Position numbers and translations under genes: made by a program. 16,377 bases of DNA from Bacteroidales bacterium (GTDB taxonomy: Bacteria > Bacteroidota > Bacteroidia > Bacteroidales > Dysgonomonadaceae): NCBI GenBank assembly GCA_012518155.1, contig JAAYTC010000191.1:1-16377 (forward strand), in the 5' to 3' direction. The stretch's first letter is position 1, and every line of letters starts with the position of its first letter. Under the pieces are notes generated by a model. It was not told the DNA's origin, did no database searches, and worked only from the letters and a program-made list of their open reading frames with translations. Of this stretch, positions 7,802 to 15,737 are shown in pieces.

Positions 7802-9241
7802 TTACTCCTCTATTCTGCCCGGCTCACGCCTGTTTTTTCCCTTGTTTCCGGTAAGATCGTCTCCCAAGTCTTGTCGCGCCTCGTTCGCGGTTTGCATGAG
7901 TAACTCCATGATTTCCGGGTACGATTCACTCACGTCGTACCGCTCACCGGGGTCGCGGCGGAGGTCGTAAAGTCCACCTTCATGCGGGTAATGCTCTTGC
8001 ACTTTCCCCGGCATACCTTCATCACCGGGTTGAAATCCTTCGTACGTTCGTCCCGGGTGCGGGAATACCAGTTTCCAGTCGTCCCGGCGTACTGCTTGCA
8101 AATTGTTTTGCCTGTAGTAATAATAAAATGTTTCTCTAGGAGTGGCTTCCAGATCACCTTCGAGTATGGGTAAGAGGCTAACGCCATCGATGAAATTTTC
8201 AGGGAGGGGTGCATTGGCTATTTCTGCCAGCGTGGGTAATAGATCGATGCTCGACGCCAAGCTATTTGAGATGCTCCCTTTGGGGATCGTGCCCCTCCAC
8301 AGCATAATGCAAGGCACACGTTGTCCCCCTTCGAAGGTGGTTCCTTTCCCTTCTCTTAGTCCTCCGGTGCTTCCCGCGTGGTTACCGTAATTGAGCCACG
8401 GCCCATTGTCAGAAGTAAAGATGACCAACGTGTTTTTGTCTAAATTATGCTCTTCGAGTGTCTCTATAATCATGCCCACGCTCCAGTCGATCTCCATCAT
8501 CACATCTCCATAGAGCCCTTGTTCCGACTTGCCTTCGTATTTTTCTGAAACAAACAGGGGAACATGTGGCATGGGGTGAGCCAGGTAAATGAAAAAGGGG
8601 GTATCTTGGTTCTCCTTGATAAAATTAACGGTTCGCAGCGTGAAATCTGTCGTGAACTGCTTTTGATCATCCGGTGAAACCCCGGGATTCACGATTTCTT
8701 CGTTCTCGAAAAGGGGTAAGTCCGGGAATGTAGCCGTGGGGTGATATGGCCACATGTCGTTGGAGTAGGGGATACCATAAAACTCGTCGAACCCGTGATT
8801 GGTAGGGAGAAACTGCTGTTGCACTCCCAAGTGCCATTTACCGTATGCCGCGGTAGCATACCCCCTCTTTTTCAGTACTTCGGCGATGGTCTCCTCGTTA
8901 TCGGATAGGCCGATTTTAGACTGTGGCCCCAATGCTCCATGAAACCCTATGCGGTTCGGGTAGCATCCCGTGAGTAGTCCGGCACGTGATGCGCTTGAGA
9001 CCGCTTGCGCGGAATAGTAGTGTGTAAAGAAGAGCCCTTCGCGCGCCATATTATCGATGTGGGGTGTTTTATATCTCGTCGCTCCCGTGAGGGAGAGATC
9101 GCCATATCCCATATCATCGAGATGAATAAGGATCACGTTCGGTAAATTGTCTTCGTTTGGTTTAGCCTGTTTGGTGGGGGAGCAAGAAACCGAAGTGGAC
9201 AAAATTGTCCCTAACAGACCAATTTTAATTTTAGGATTCAC
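7802..9241 (-). CDS. S1-type sulfatase lipoprotein, arylsulfatase A-like, GTG start
   Basis: Complete 479-residue sulfatase with signal and lipobox-like segment STSVSC (Cys20). It has Asp42-Asp43 (LDDMGYGD), signature S82-S-A-S-R86 with Ala in place of the usual Pro, GKWHLG (Lys135, His137), HPMPH, SDNGPWLNYGNHAG and GKGTTFEGGQRVP. This set matches the arylsulfatase A/GALNS-like branch, where C/S-x-A-S-R is a known variant. The start codon is GTG (9241-9239): an in-frame stop lies seven codons upstream with no ATG between, and a later start would remove the signal peptide. It is the first gene of the three-gene set 9241-4275 and has a 304-base upstream gap with hairpins and a promoter-like box. 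The C-terminus ends in a charged tail (GNKGKNRREPGRIEE). Confidence 0.94.
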   Translation of the reverse strand: MNPKIKIGLLGTILSTSVSCSPTKQAKPNEDNLPNVILIHLDDMGYGDLSLTGATRYKTPHIDNMAREGLFFTHYYSAQAVSSASRAGLLTGCYPNRIGFHGALGPQSKIGLSDNEETIAEVLKKRGYATAAYGKWHLGVQQQFLPTNHGFDEFYGIPYSNDMWPYHPTATFPDLPLFENEEIVNPGVSPDDQKQFTTDFTLRTVNFIKENQDTPFFIYLAHPMPHVPLFVSEKYEGKSEQGLYGDVMMEIDWSVGMIIETLEEHNLDKNTLVIFTSDNGPWLNYGNHAGSTGGLREGKGTTFEGGQRVPCIMLWRGTIPKGSISNSLASSIDLLPTLAEIANAPLPENFIDGVSLLPILEGDLEATPRETFYYYYRQNNLQAVRRDDWKLVFPHPGRTYEGFQPGDEGMPGKVQEHYPHEGGLYDLRRDPGERYDVSESYPEIMELLMQTANEARQDLGDDLTGNKGKNRREPGRIEE

Positions 9242-9291
9242 AACAAAATTTTTTACTGATCATTTATTTCTTTAGGTTTCGTGAGTTATGC

Positions 9292-9327
9292 ATGCGATGC
9301 AAGGTCGCATTTTTAGCTACATCGCAT
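9292..9327 (-). promoter_or_regulatory. Overlapping alternative hairpins in the sulfatase leader
   Basis: The arm ATGCGATG (9292-9299) is perfectly complementary to CATCGCAT (9320-9327) with a 20-base loop. Its first six bases, ATGCGA (9292-9297), can instead pair with TCGCAT (9305-9310) with a 7-base loop. The two pairings exclude each other. If transcription starts near the box at 9415-9422, both would sit in the 5' leader of the sulfatase, about 50-85 bases from its GTG. A regulatory role is inference. Confidence 0.35.
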
Positions 9328-9414
9328 CCAAAAGTGACACGCGAAACGCAAGTGATTTCTTTATAACCAAATGCAGCAACGCCCTGAAATTGCATTCGAG
9401 CACTCACTATCATA

Positions 9415-9422
9415 CAAAAGTA
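9415..9422 (-). promoter_or_regulatory. Candidate -7 promoter box for the sulfatase/GH123 set
   Basis: The minus strand reads TACTTTTG, an exact match to the Bacteroidota -7 consensus TAnnTTTG. No convincing TTTG -33 box lies at the usual 19-23 base distance, so the call is weak. It would give a leader of about 165 bases before the GTG start. Confidence 0.3.
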
Positions 9423-9455
9423 ATAAAATTTCGAGAAGTTGAGGGTAGAGACAAC

Positions 9456-9488
9456 GAGGCTATCCTAAATACGCTTTGAGATAGCCTC
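9456..9488 (-). terminator. Perfect 9-base inverted repeat after the TIM-barrel gene
   Basis: GAGGCTATC (9456-9464) is fully complementary to GATAGCCTC (9480-9488), with a 15-base loop. It begins about 58 bases after the stop of the leftward TIM-barrel gene, so it may end or attenuate that transcript. No T-run follows on the minus strand, so it is not a standard intrinsic terminator. Confidence 0.4.
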
Positions 9489-9545
9489 TTGCAAGCCGGT
9501 CTACAGTGGCAAGAACTACCAGTAGTCTTTCTGCTTTTCGTAAAG

Positions 9546-10541
9546 CTACAACAATATCTGTCTACAATACTCCTTGCATGTTTTCACTTCCTTTATAGAT
9601 GTAGACCATGGAACTACTTTGTATTCAAGCTCGATATCGCAATAGATACCCCACTTACGATCCCTGATAAGATGAAGCACCTCGGCAATAGGGGTTTCAC
9701 CTTGCCCCCACACTTGGTTCGTGTTTTTTTCCGTTTCGTTGGAAGCACTTGTTTTGTCTTTAAGATGGATGCTTGCAATACGATCATGATAATCACGAAC
9801 AAAGTCCGTCGGATTCAAACCCGTGGAGCCAAAATAGTGGCCAATATCGAAGTTGAGCATATTAGCCGGCGAGTAGGCCAGAAGTTTATCTACATCGAAA
9901 CTGGGCTCCGCGTACTGGTAATGGTTGTGGAGAATCGCATACATGCCGTTTTCTTCAGCTATCGGTCCTAATGTTCGAGCATTACTTTCGTTTATTTCTG
10001 CCGAAATACCGATGGCTCCCAGTGCTTTTGCTACTTTGAAAGAGTAGTCGATCTCCTCCTCGGTTGATCCGGCGACCCATTTGTAAATATGTACGTTTAT
10101 GCCTTGTTTGTTGATTTCATCTCGTAGCCGGGCATATAACGAGGGAGTTCCCACACTTTTTCTCCATTCCTCTATTTTGCTTTTGTACTCTTCTATCATT
10201 TTTTTTTCTTCACTCGTGTAAGGGTTCTCTTGGCTTGAGCGACGTACTACCGGGTTCTTGGGTGCTCCCAAGTAGTCCTCGACACCAGTTCCCATTAACT
10301 CAACAGAGCTTATCCCAGCTTTTACACAAGCATCTAGGGTTGATTCCAATCCCCCCTTCAGATCACGAAAGCTGTAGGTGATCGCGCCAATTTGTACCCC
10401 TCCGTATTTTGAATCAAGAGAAGCCCCTCGTTCTTGATTTAATCCCATCGGCTGCTTACTGCTACCGCAAGAAATAACCTGAGGAATTACCGTGCCCGCT
10501 GCTATTGCTGCCGTAGTGTTTAAAAATTTTCGTCTTTTCAT
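9546..10541 (-). CDS. Tat-signal lipoprotein of the xylose isomerase-like TIM-barrel family (sugar isomerase/epimerase-like)
   Basis: 331-residue protein of the AP endonuclease family 2 / xylose isomerase-like TIM-barrel superfamily, often annotated as sugar phosphate isomerase/epimerase. The N-terminus carries a twin-arginine motif (KRRKFL, Arg3-Arg4) and a lipobox-like VISC with Cys25, so it is predicted to be exported folded and lipid-anchored. Metal-site candidates in the expected order are Glu182 (SAEIN), His205/His207 (LHNHYQ), Asp232 and His235 (NFDIGH), His259 (IHLKDK) and Glu304 (DIELEY). An exported location makes a cytoplasmic sugar-phosphate substrate unlikely; a free or keto-sugar, or a glycan end, is more plausible. 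It lies 60 bases after the CstA-like gene and is probably the last gene of the right-hand unit. The precise reaction is unknown. Confidence 0.9.
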   Translation of the reverse strand: MKRRKFLNTTAAIAAGTVIPQVISCGSSKQPMGLNQERGASLDSKYGGVQIGAITYSFRDLKGGLESTLDACVKAGISSVELMGTGVEDYLGAPKNPVVRRSSQENPYTSEEKKMIEEYKSKIEEWRKSVGTPSLYARLRDEINKQGINVHIYKWVAGSTEEEIDYSFKVAKALGAIGISAEINESNARTLGPIAEENGMYAILHNHYQYAEPSFDVDKLLAYSPANMLNFDIGHYFGSTGLNPTDFVRDYHDRIASIHLKDKTSASNETEKNTNQVWGQGETPIAEVLHLIRDRKWGIYCDIELEYKVVPWSTSIKEVKTCKEYCRQILL

Positions 10542-10601
10542 CCGTCCCGTTTTTTAATTGTTATGGTTTTAGGCGTGCATATGGTAGAAACCCGACTTGA
10601 T

Positions 10602-12047
10602 TTAATCGCTAATTCTACGTGAAGAGTGTTTTCTCGTGTAATATATGAATAATGAAAGGGTCAGTAGCGAGAAAAATATTCCAATCGGGTAAGAAATCGA
10701 CTTCGCTAATGTGAAGCCCTCCGGTGCTAATGCTATATAGGTGGTAACAACGGATGTCATGAATATCGCCGGCAGCAGTGTTATCAAGTATGACTTGTTT
10801 TTTTTCTTTTGCCACAGGAAGATGGTAATCGTCCATAAAACCACGGTCGCGAGTGTTTGGTTTGCCCATGCAAAATACCTCCAAATTATATCAAAGTTAA
10901 TTCTTGTGAGTATGAAGCCTATCGCGAAGAGAGGTATTGTGATGATCATTCTGTTCTTAATCGGCTTTTGGGATGTTTTCAGCAAATCGGCAACTGTTAA
11001 TCGAGCACTCCTAAAGGCGGTGTCGCCCGAAGTAATCGGTGCTGCCACGACACCTAAAATGGCCAAGAGAGCTCCAAACTTTCCGAGTAGAGAAATAGAG
11101 ACCTCGTTTACTACCCATGCGGCATTTCCATTTTGCGCTACCATCACTTCGTTCAGTTCTCTTAATCCACCAAAGAAGCTCATACTAATTGCTGCCCACA
11201 CGAGCGCAACGATTGCTTCAATAACCATTGCCCCATAAAACACCTTTCGACCTTCCTTTTCGTTTTTCAGGCAACGAGCCATTAAGGGAGATTGTGTCGC
11301 GTGAAATCCCGAGATCGCACCGCAAGCAATCGTGATAAACATCATGGGAAAAATTGGAAAAGAGGAACTTTCGTGATGGAAATTCTTGAAATTCCCTAAA
11401 GTCAATTCCGGTAAATGGTACCCTTTTACTATCAGCGCGATAATTAAGCTTATCGCCATAAACAACAAGGAAAAACCAAACAAAGGATATATTTTACCAA
11501 TGATTTTATCGATTGGCATGAGGGTAGCCAGTATATAATAGATGAAAATAACCCATACCCAGAAATTAAAATCAAGCGTAGAAGGAGTCATCCCCGCTAA
11601 CAATCCAGCGGGACCTGAAATAAAGACCACTCCCACTAGTATTAATAACACGATGGTAAAAATACGCATAATCTGTTTCGAGAATTTCCCCATGTAGATT
11701 CCGATAATCTCAGTGATACTTTTTCCATCGTGTTTTACGGAAAGCATACCTGAAAAATAGTCGTGCACGGCTCCTCCAAAAATAGTTCCCAAGGTGATCC
11801 ATAGGAAAGCAACAGGTCCCCACATGGCTCCCGCGATAGCACCAAAAATGGGACCAAGTCCGGCGATATTGAGAAATTGAATTAACAAAACACGCCACCA
11901 TGACATTGGGACGTAGTCGATTCCATCGCTCATTTTTACGGCCGGAGTGGGGCGGTTGGGATCGATATCCATTATTTTTTCAAGATGTTTTGAGTAAAGG
12001 AAGTATCCTCCCACTAGGAGCGCGATTGATAGTGCAAAAGTTATCAT
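10602..12047 (-). CDS. cstA: CstA-family carbon starvation transporter
   Basis: 481-residue multi-spanning inner-membrane protein of the carbon starvation protein A family; members import peptides or pyruvate. Family hallmarks visible are PFGAI-like GPIFGAIAGAMWGP (about 65-78), GGAVHDYFSG (91-100), ACGAISGFHATQSP (241-254) and SGDTAFRSARL (340-350). More than ten hydrophobic segments run along its length, starting at residue 1. It is shorter than the roughly 700-residue E. coli CstA, as in many compact family members. Its ATG is only two bases past the stop of the FAD oxidoreductase, which suggests translational coupling and a shared job. The symbol is given at family level; what it carries here is unknown, and import of a small product of the glycan pathway is inference. 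Confidence 0.92.
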   Translation of the reverse strand: MITFALSIALLVGGYFLYSKHLEKIMDIDPNRPTPAVKMSDGIDYVPMSWWRVLLIQFLNIAGLGPIFGAIAGAMWGPVAFLWITLGTIFGGAVHDYFSGMLSVKHDGKSITEIIGIYMGKFSKQIMRIFTIVLLILVGVVFISGPAGLLAGMTPSTLDFNFWVWVIFIYYILATLMPIDKIIGKIYPLFGFSLLFMAISLIIALIVKGYHLPELTLGNFKNFHHESSSFPIFPMMFITIACGAISGFHATQSPLMARCLKNEKEGRKVFYGAMVIEAIVALVWAAISMSFFGGLRELNEVMVAQNGNAAWVVNEVSISLLGKFGALLAILGVVAAPITSGDTAFRSARLTVADLLKTSQKPIKNRMIITIPLFAIGFILTRINFDIIWRYFAWANQTLATVVLWTITIFLWQKKKNKSYLITLLPAIFMTSVVTTYIALAPEGFTLAKSISYPIGIFFSLLTLSLFIYYTRKHSSRRISD

Positions 12048-12049
12048 CG

Positions 12050-13699
12050 TTAATTGTTTAAGATTTGTCCTTTCGAAAGAAGTACTTTTTCTAATTGTTC
12101 GTAGTCTACATCTTGTACATTTATCTTATTATCGATAGCGATAACCGCGGCCGCGGCTGCAGATTGGCCAAGTAACATAAACACGGGCTCCATCCGTATC
12201 GATCCAAAAGCTATGTGACTCGATGAGAGGCAGACAGGTACAAGCAGGTTCGTGCACTCTTCTTCAACAGGCACGATGGAACCGTAAGCGATCTGGTACG
12301 GCCTTGTAGGACGAACTCCCACATCGCCTTCATTTTGCACGTATCCTTCTGCAGTCACAAATCGTTGCACGTTGTGAGAATCCATGGTATAGGAACCCAT
12401 TCCTATCGGTTCCGGAACGTTTGTTTTTCCCAGCACGTCGTTTTCGGTTGTCACGTATTTACCCACCATTCTTCTTGCTTCTCGAATATACAATTGGTGT
12501 GGCCAGTTCCCGTTATCCACGAACTCATCTTTCGCAAGCCCCCATTCTGCCATTTTACCTCTTACCTCTTCGGGCGCTCTCTCATCGGTCGATACAAAAT
12601 AGAGGAGCCCTTTCTGGTAATTCTCATGTTCTTTAATAATCTCCTTTCGTCGTTCATACGATGCTTCCGGGTAATCGAAGTTCATTCCTATGAAATCGGA
12701 ACTAAAAGGCCCATGGTTATTCGTATCTGTTTTTCGATTAGGGATCATGTCGTACTTCCTGAACCACTCGTCCCATCCAGCCTCGAAAACACGACCGAGC
12801 AATTCGTAATTGGCTGGATCGTAGCCTTCCGGCTTCTCGAAAGGAACTCTGTTTTCCGGGTGATTGCTCATGCAAAGCCTAAAGCAATAAGCTTGTACTT
12901 TATTGTCGCCCGAGCAATTAGGAGCAATGGGCTCATCAGATATATAGGGTAACAATCCACTTTGGGGATCATCAGGCACGACATAGGGACTGATATTCAT
13001 CTTAAAATAGTGAGAATGGTGATAGACGCCGGCTTGAACCCCGTTCCACTCTTCGTTGTATTTGCTGCAATCTTCCCTTCCAACGGTGTAGCTTACCCCA
13101 GCGGCTGCCATGAGATCCCCTTCATAAGTGGCATCCATGAATACTTTTCCGTTGAATGTCTTGCCCGATAAAGTCGTTATGGATTTAATATTTTGATTCT
13201 CTTTTTTAACTCCCGCTTCTCTATCTAGCCACTCATCCCTATAGACAGTAATATTATTTTCCCTGATCAGATCTTCGAATACCTTTTCCGCTACGCGAGG
13301 CTCAAACGTCCACATGGTTCTGTTCTCCCCGTCCATCGCGGGTGTTCCTTGTCCTTTGTTCCCGAACTCCTCTTGTTTTTCCCAATCCCATGCTGAAGGG
13401 TCGTTATAATGCAACCATACCCGATGATAAAATTCACGGGCGAGCCCGCCAATGGCCCCGGTATTTCCCGAATCGGTGAAACCCAATCCTCCCGAAGTTA
13501 ATCCACCGAGATGTTTATCGGGAGAAACAACAATCACGCTTTTGCCCGACTGCGCTACTTCCACCGCCGCGATGACCGCCGCGGAATTTCCGCCATAAAT
13601 AATCACGTCGGCTTTGAACGTATCCACCGGTTGATCACAAGCATAAAGAAACGGCAACATCAAAATCAATAGTAGGAAATACCTTGAATAATTTTTCAT
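12050..13699 (-). CDS. FAD-dependent oxidoreductase lipoprotein
   Basis: 549-residue lipoprotein from the chosen ATG at 13699. That start gives a clean signal peptide with lipobox LYAC (Cys21). The open frame extends upstream to an ATG at 13759, but this would place 20 polar residues before the signal. The N-terminal dinucleotide-binding segment VIIYGGNSAAVIAAVEVAQ (about 32-50) followed by HLGGLTSGGLGFTDSG (about 63-78) is characteristic of the FAD-dependent oxidoreductases common in Bacteroidota and Planctomycetota glycan loci (Pfam FAD_oxidored, PF12831 type). A later block, ATYEGDLMAAAGVSYTVGRE, is also typical. These enzymes are mostly uncharacterised; oxidation of a carbohydrate hydroxyl outside the cytoplasm is a reasonable inference. 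Its stop is two bases from the CstA-like start. Confidence 0.9.
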   Translation of the reverse strand: MKNYSRYFLLLILMLPFLYACDQPVDTFKADVIIYGGNSAAVIAAVEVAQSGKSVIVVSPDKHLGGLTSGGLGFTDSGNTGAIGGLAREFYHRVWLHYNDPSAWDWEKQEEFGNKGQGTPAMDGENRTMWTFEPRVAEKVFEDLIRENNITVYRDEWLDREAGVKKENQNIKSITTLSGKTFNGKVFMDATYEGDLMAAAGVSYTVGREDCSKYNEEWNGVQAGVYHHSHYFKMNISPYVVPDDPQSGLLPYISDEPIAPNCSGDNKVQAYCFRLCMSNHPENRVPFEKPEGYDPANYELLGRVFEAGWDEWFRKYDMIPNRKTDTNNHGPFSSDFIGMNFDYPEASYERRKEIIKEHENYQKGLLYFVSTDERAPEEVRGKMAEWGLAKDEFVDNGNWPHQLYIREARRMVGKYVTTENDVLGKTNVPEPIGMGSYTMDSHNVQRFVTAEGYVQNEGDVGVRPTRPYQIAYGSIVPVEEECTNLLVPVCLSSSHIAFGSIRMEPVFMLLGQSAAAAAVIAIDNKINVQDVDYEQLEKVLLSKGQILNN

Positions 13700-13795
13700 C
13701 ACGGCATCGGCCGGCAACATATTCGTCCTTATTTTGATAGATCTCATCTTGTCAATCATATTATTGAATAAAAGTTCAGGGTTTATCTTCCCAAA

Positions 13796-15670
13796 TTATA
13801 GCTCCCTTTTCAGCAATAGTTCACCCGCGGCGTTAATCACTTCTAAGGTGAGTCGGTCTCCGTTTTTTTCCAGTACCATTACCGTGCCATCGGGTTCCCT
13901 ACTTCCTCCACCAATTACAACGGGAAAGTTATTCCCGTCCTCTCCTTTCTCGATCACCCGGTATCGGTGTGTATGCGCGTTAAGGGAAACATTGAAAGGG
14001 GCTCCCTTCAATACCGGTATCCAGAGATCGGAACAGGGAGAGAAACTATCCGGTTTCACCCCGAAAATGGGTATATGATGGATAAGAATCCGCTTCTTCG
14101 CCCTTTTAAACGCCCGTGATCTCAGTTCATTCTTTAGAAATTCAGCCTGATTAATCCGATGTTGGGTGAAGTCGTTCATATCGTAATAAACCCAGTGATC
14201 ATCCGGCTTATCCTCCCCGCAGTCGAGAAGGACAAAGCGGGTATCTCCCATTGAAAACGCACTGTAGGAGCGTCCGTCCATCCTGCCCAGGTAATCCCAC
14301 AGGTGTAGCGAATATTCCCCGCGCGTCTCGTGATTCCCCCGGATAAATATGGAGGGTACCTCGTCGCTTTTTATCCGCGGCGTGTAGGTGAGCAGTCTGT
14401 TCAATATATCCTCTTCCACCTCCACATCGTCGAAACAGTCTCCGTTAAAAATAACCAAGTCGTACGGCTTGTCCTCCACCAACGAATGCAGCTTGTTAAA
14501 CATCCCCATGTTGCTATGCAAGTCGTTGTACACGATCACCCGGAAGTCCCGTATATCGTCGCTCCAGGTGGTGAACGACTTGATGTCTGAACGAACCGTA
14601 TCGCCAAACTCTTTGTAGTAGCTCGAGTAGCGAGTAATCTCTTGTGAAACCACCCGGTAATAATAACGTGTGCCCGGTTGTAGATTGCTCAGATGTACAC
14701 GGTGGATTTTATTGTTGGCGACCATCTCCCCTTCGATGAACGTTCGCGCTCGTTGTAAGTCATTCGGATCGGTACCGTATTCCACCCAACTTCTCGTGGG
14801 AACATTCGTGAGCCACATCACCGTCATCTCGTCGGTGCCCGGGTTTTGCAGGTACGGAATGGTGCGCATCACCTCCGAAGCGGGCGTTTTTAGCCGAATA
14901 TCCACGAAAAGCGGTAAGTGGTCCGAGGCCACCCTTTCGTCGACCACTCGCGCATTATGTCTCGCGTATGTCTGCCCGTTGGTAGTATATCCAAGGATAT
15001 AGTCGATGGTCCTCAGTGGATTAATGGAAGGAGAAGTCGGGGTTTTAGGGTTCGAAAGAATTTGCCACTCCTCGTTTAAAAACTTCATCGGCTCGGAGTC
15101 CGGCGTGGCATTCAAGTCGCCGATCAGGAACACCGGCTTGTCGTACTCCTTTCCCTCGTCCGTGATGATTTTTACCGATTCGAGCCGCTCATCGGCATTA
15201 AGGGACAAGTGCGTGTTCACTACCACGTATTTCTCCAGTTCCACGATCTGCGCCGTGCGTGCTTCGGTAGCACCGGGCAACGCGATCTTTTTTACAGCGA
15301 CCGGCTTCTCCCGGGTAAGCATACCGTTGCCGTATTTACCGCCATCGTGCAAAATGGAATAACAGTAGGAAGCGTGCATTCCGGTCTGTTCCGAAAGCAG
15401 GTGGAGGATATCGATATTCCCGCTACGATTGACCACGCTATCCACTTCCTGTAGACCCACTACCTCGGGATTAACTTCGTTGATCACTCTCCCGATTCGT
15501 TCAATATCAACCGCATTATCCATCCCCCTCCCGTGATGGATATTGTAGCTCATGATCCGGTGCGTGTTGTCTCGCTGTGGATAGGTATGAGACGTTTTTC
15601 GGGAATTGGTTTGTGCCACACCGTTCAGAAGGGCACAAAGAAAGAGCAGGAAAAGGATTGTTTTTTTCAT
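13796..15670 (-). CDS. EEP-family phosphodiesterase fused to purple-acid-phosphatase-like metallophosphoesterase
   Basis: 624-residue exported fusion with a Sec signal peptide (cleavage near GVAQ, residue 20). Residues about 37-260 form an endonuclease/exonuclease/phosphatase domain with every expected motif: SYNIHHG (Asn43), QEVD (Glu75), NTHLS (His154), GDLNATPDSEP (Asp185, Asn187), IDYILG and SDHLP (Asp250, His251). Residues about 265-370 look like the fibronectin-like N-terminal domain of purple acid phosphatases (VMWLTN, VEYGT, LQPGTRYYYRV). Residues about 375-590 form a calcineurin-like phosphoesterase with NDLHSN (Asp383, His385), NGD (Asp411), GNHE (Asn446-Glu448), LIHHIP and NAHTH (His566, His568). 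Both active sites appear intact. EEP relatives include nucleases, sphingomyelinases and inositol phosphatases, so the substrate is open. It lies between the second GH123-type gene and the FAD oxidoreductase gene in an apparent operon. Confidence 0.92.
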   Translation of the reverse strand: MKKTILFLLFLCALLNGVAQTNSRKTSHTYPQRDNTHRIMSYNIHHGRGMDNAVDIERIGRVINEVNPEVVGLQEVDSVVNRSGNIDILHLLSEQTGMHASYCYSILHDGGKYGNGMLTREKPVAVKKIALPGATEARTAQIVELEKYVVVNTHLSLNADERLESVKIITDEGKEYDKPVFLIGDLNATPDSEPMKFLNEEWQILSNPKTPTSPSINPLRTIDYILGYTTNGQTYARHNARVVDERVASDHLPLFVDIRLKTPASEVMRTIPYLQNPGTDEMTVMWLTNVPTRSWVEYGTDPNDLQRARTFIEGEMVANNKIHRVHLSNLQPGTRYYYRVVSQEITRYSSYYKEFGDTVRSDIKSFTTWSDDIRDFRVIVYNDLHSNMGMFNKLHSLVEDKPYDLVIFNGDCFDDVEVEEDILNRLLTYTPRIKSDEVPSIFIRGNHETRGEYSLHLWDYLGRMDGRSYSAFSMGDTRFVLLDCGEDKPDDHWVYYDMNDFTQHRINQAEFLKNELRSRAFKRAKKRILIHHIPIFGVKPDSFSPCSDLWIPVLKGAPFNVSLNAHTHRYRVIEKGEDGNNFPVVIGGGSREPDGTVMVLEKNGDRLTLEVINAAGELLLKREL

Positions 15671-15737
15671 TGTTTTTGAATTGCCATTGATGCTTACTAA
15701 AAAGTTTAATCAGCAAGGAAGTAAAAGACGGCGCGTA

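Larger units (their letters stand above)
9242..9545. other. Intergenic gap separating two leftward gene sets
   Basis: The 304-base gap lies between the TIM-barrel gene stop and the GTG of the sulfatase. It carries two overlapping inverted repeats near the sulfatase start (9292-9327), a minus-strand TAnnTTTG box (9415-9422) and a 9-base perfect stem near the upstream stop (9456-9488). I see no protein-coding gene; the 63-codon plus-strand open frame starting at 9288 has no recognisable features. Confidence 0.65.

Noticed and set aside
9489..9971. 160-codon plus-strand open frame
   Set aside because: Mostly antisense to the TIM-barrel gene, with no family resemblance.
10741..11238. 165-codon plus-strand open frame
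   Set aside because: Antisense to the CstA-like gene; its hydrophobic stretches mirror the transmembrane codons of that gene.
12335..12952. 205-codon plus-strand open frame
   Set aside because: It lies wholly inside the FAD oxidoreductase gene on the other strand, and its translation shows no recognisable domain or signal peptide.
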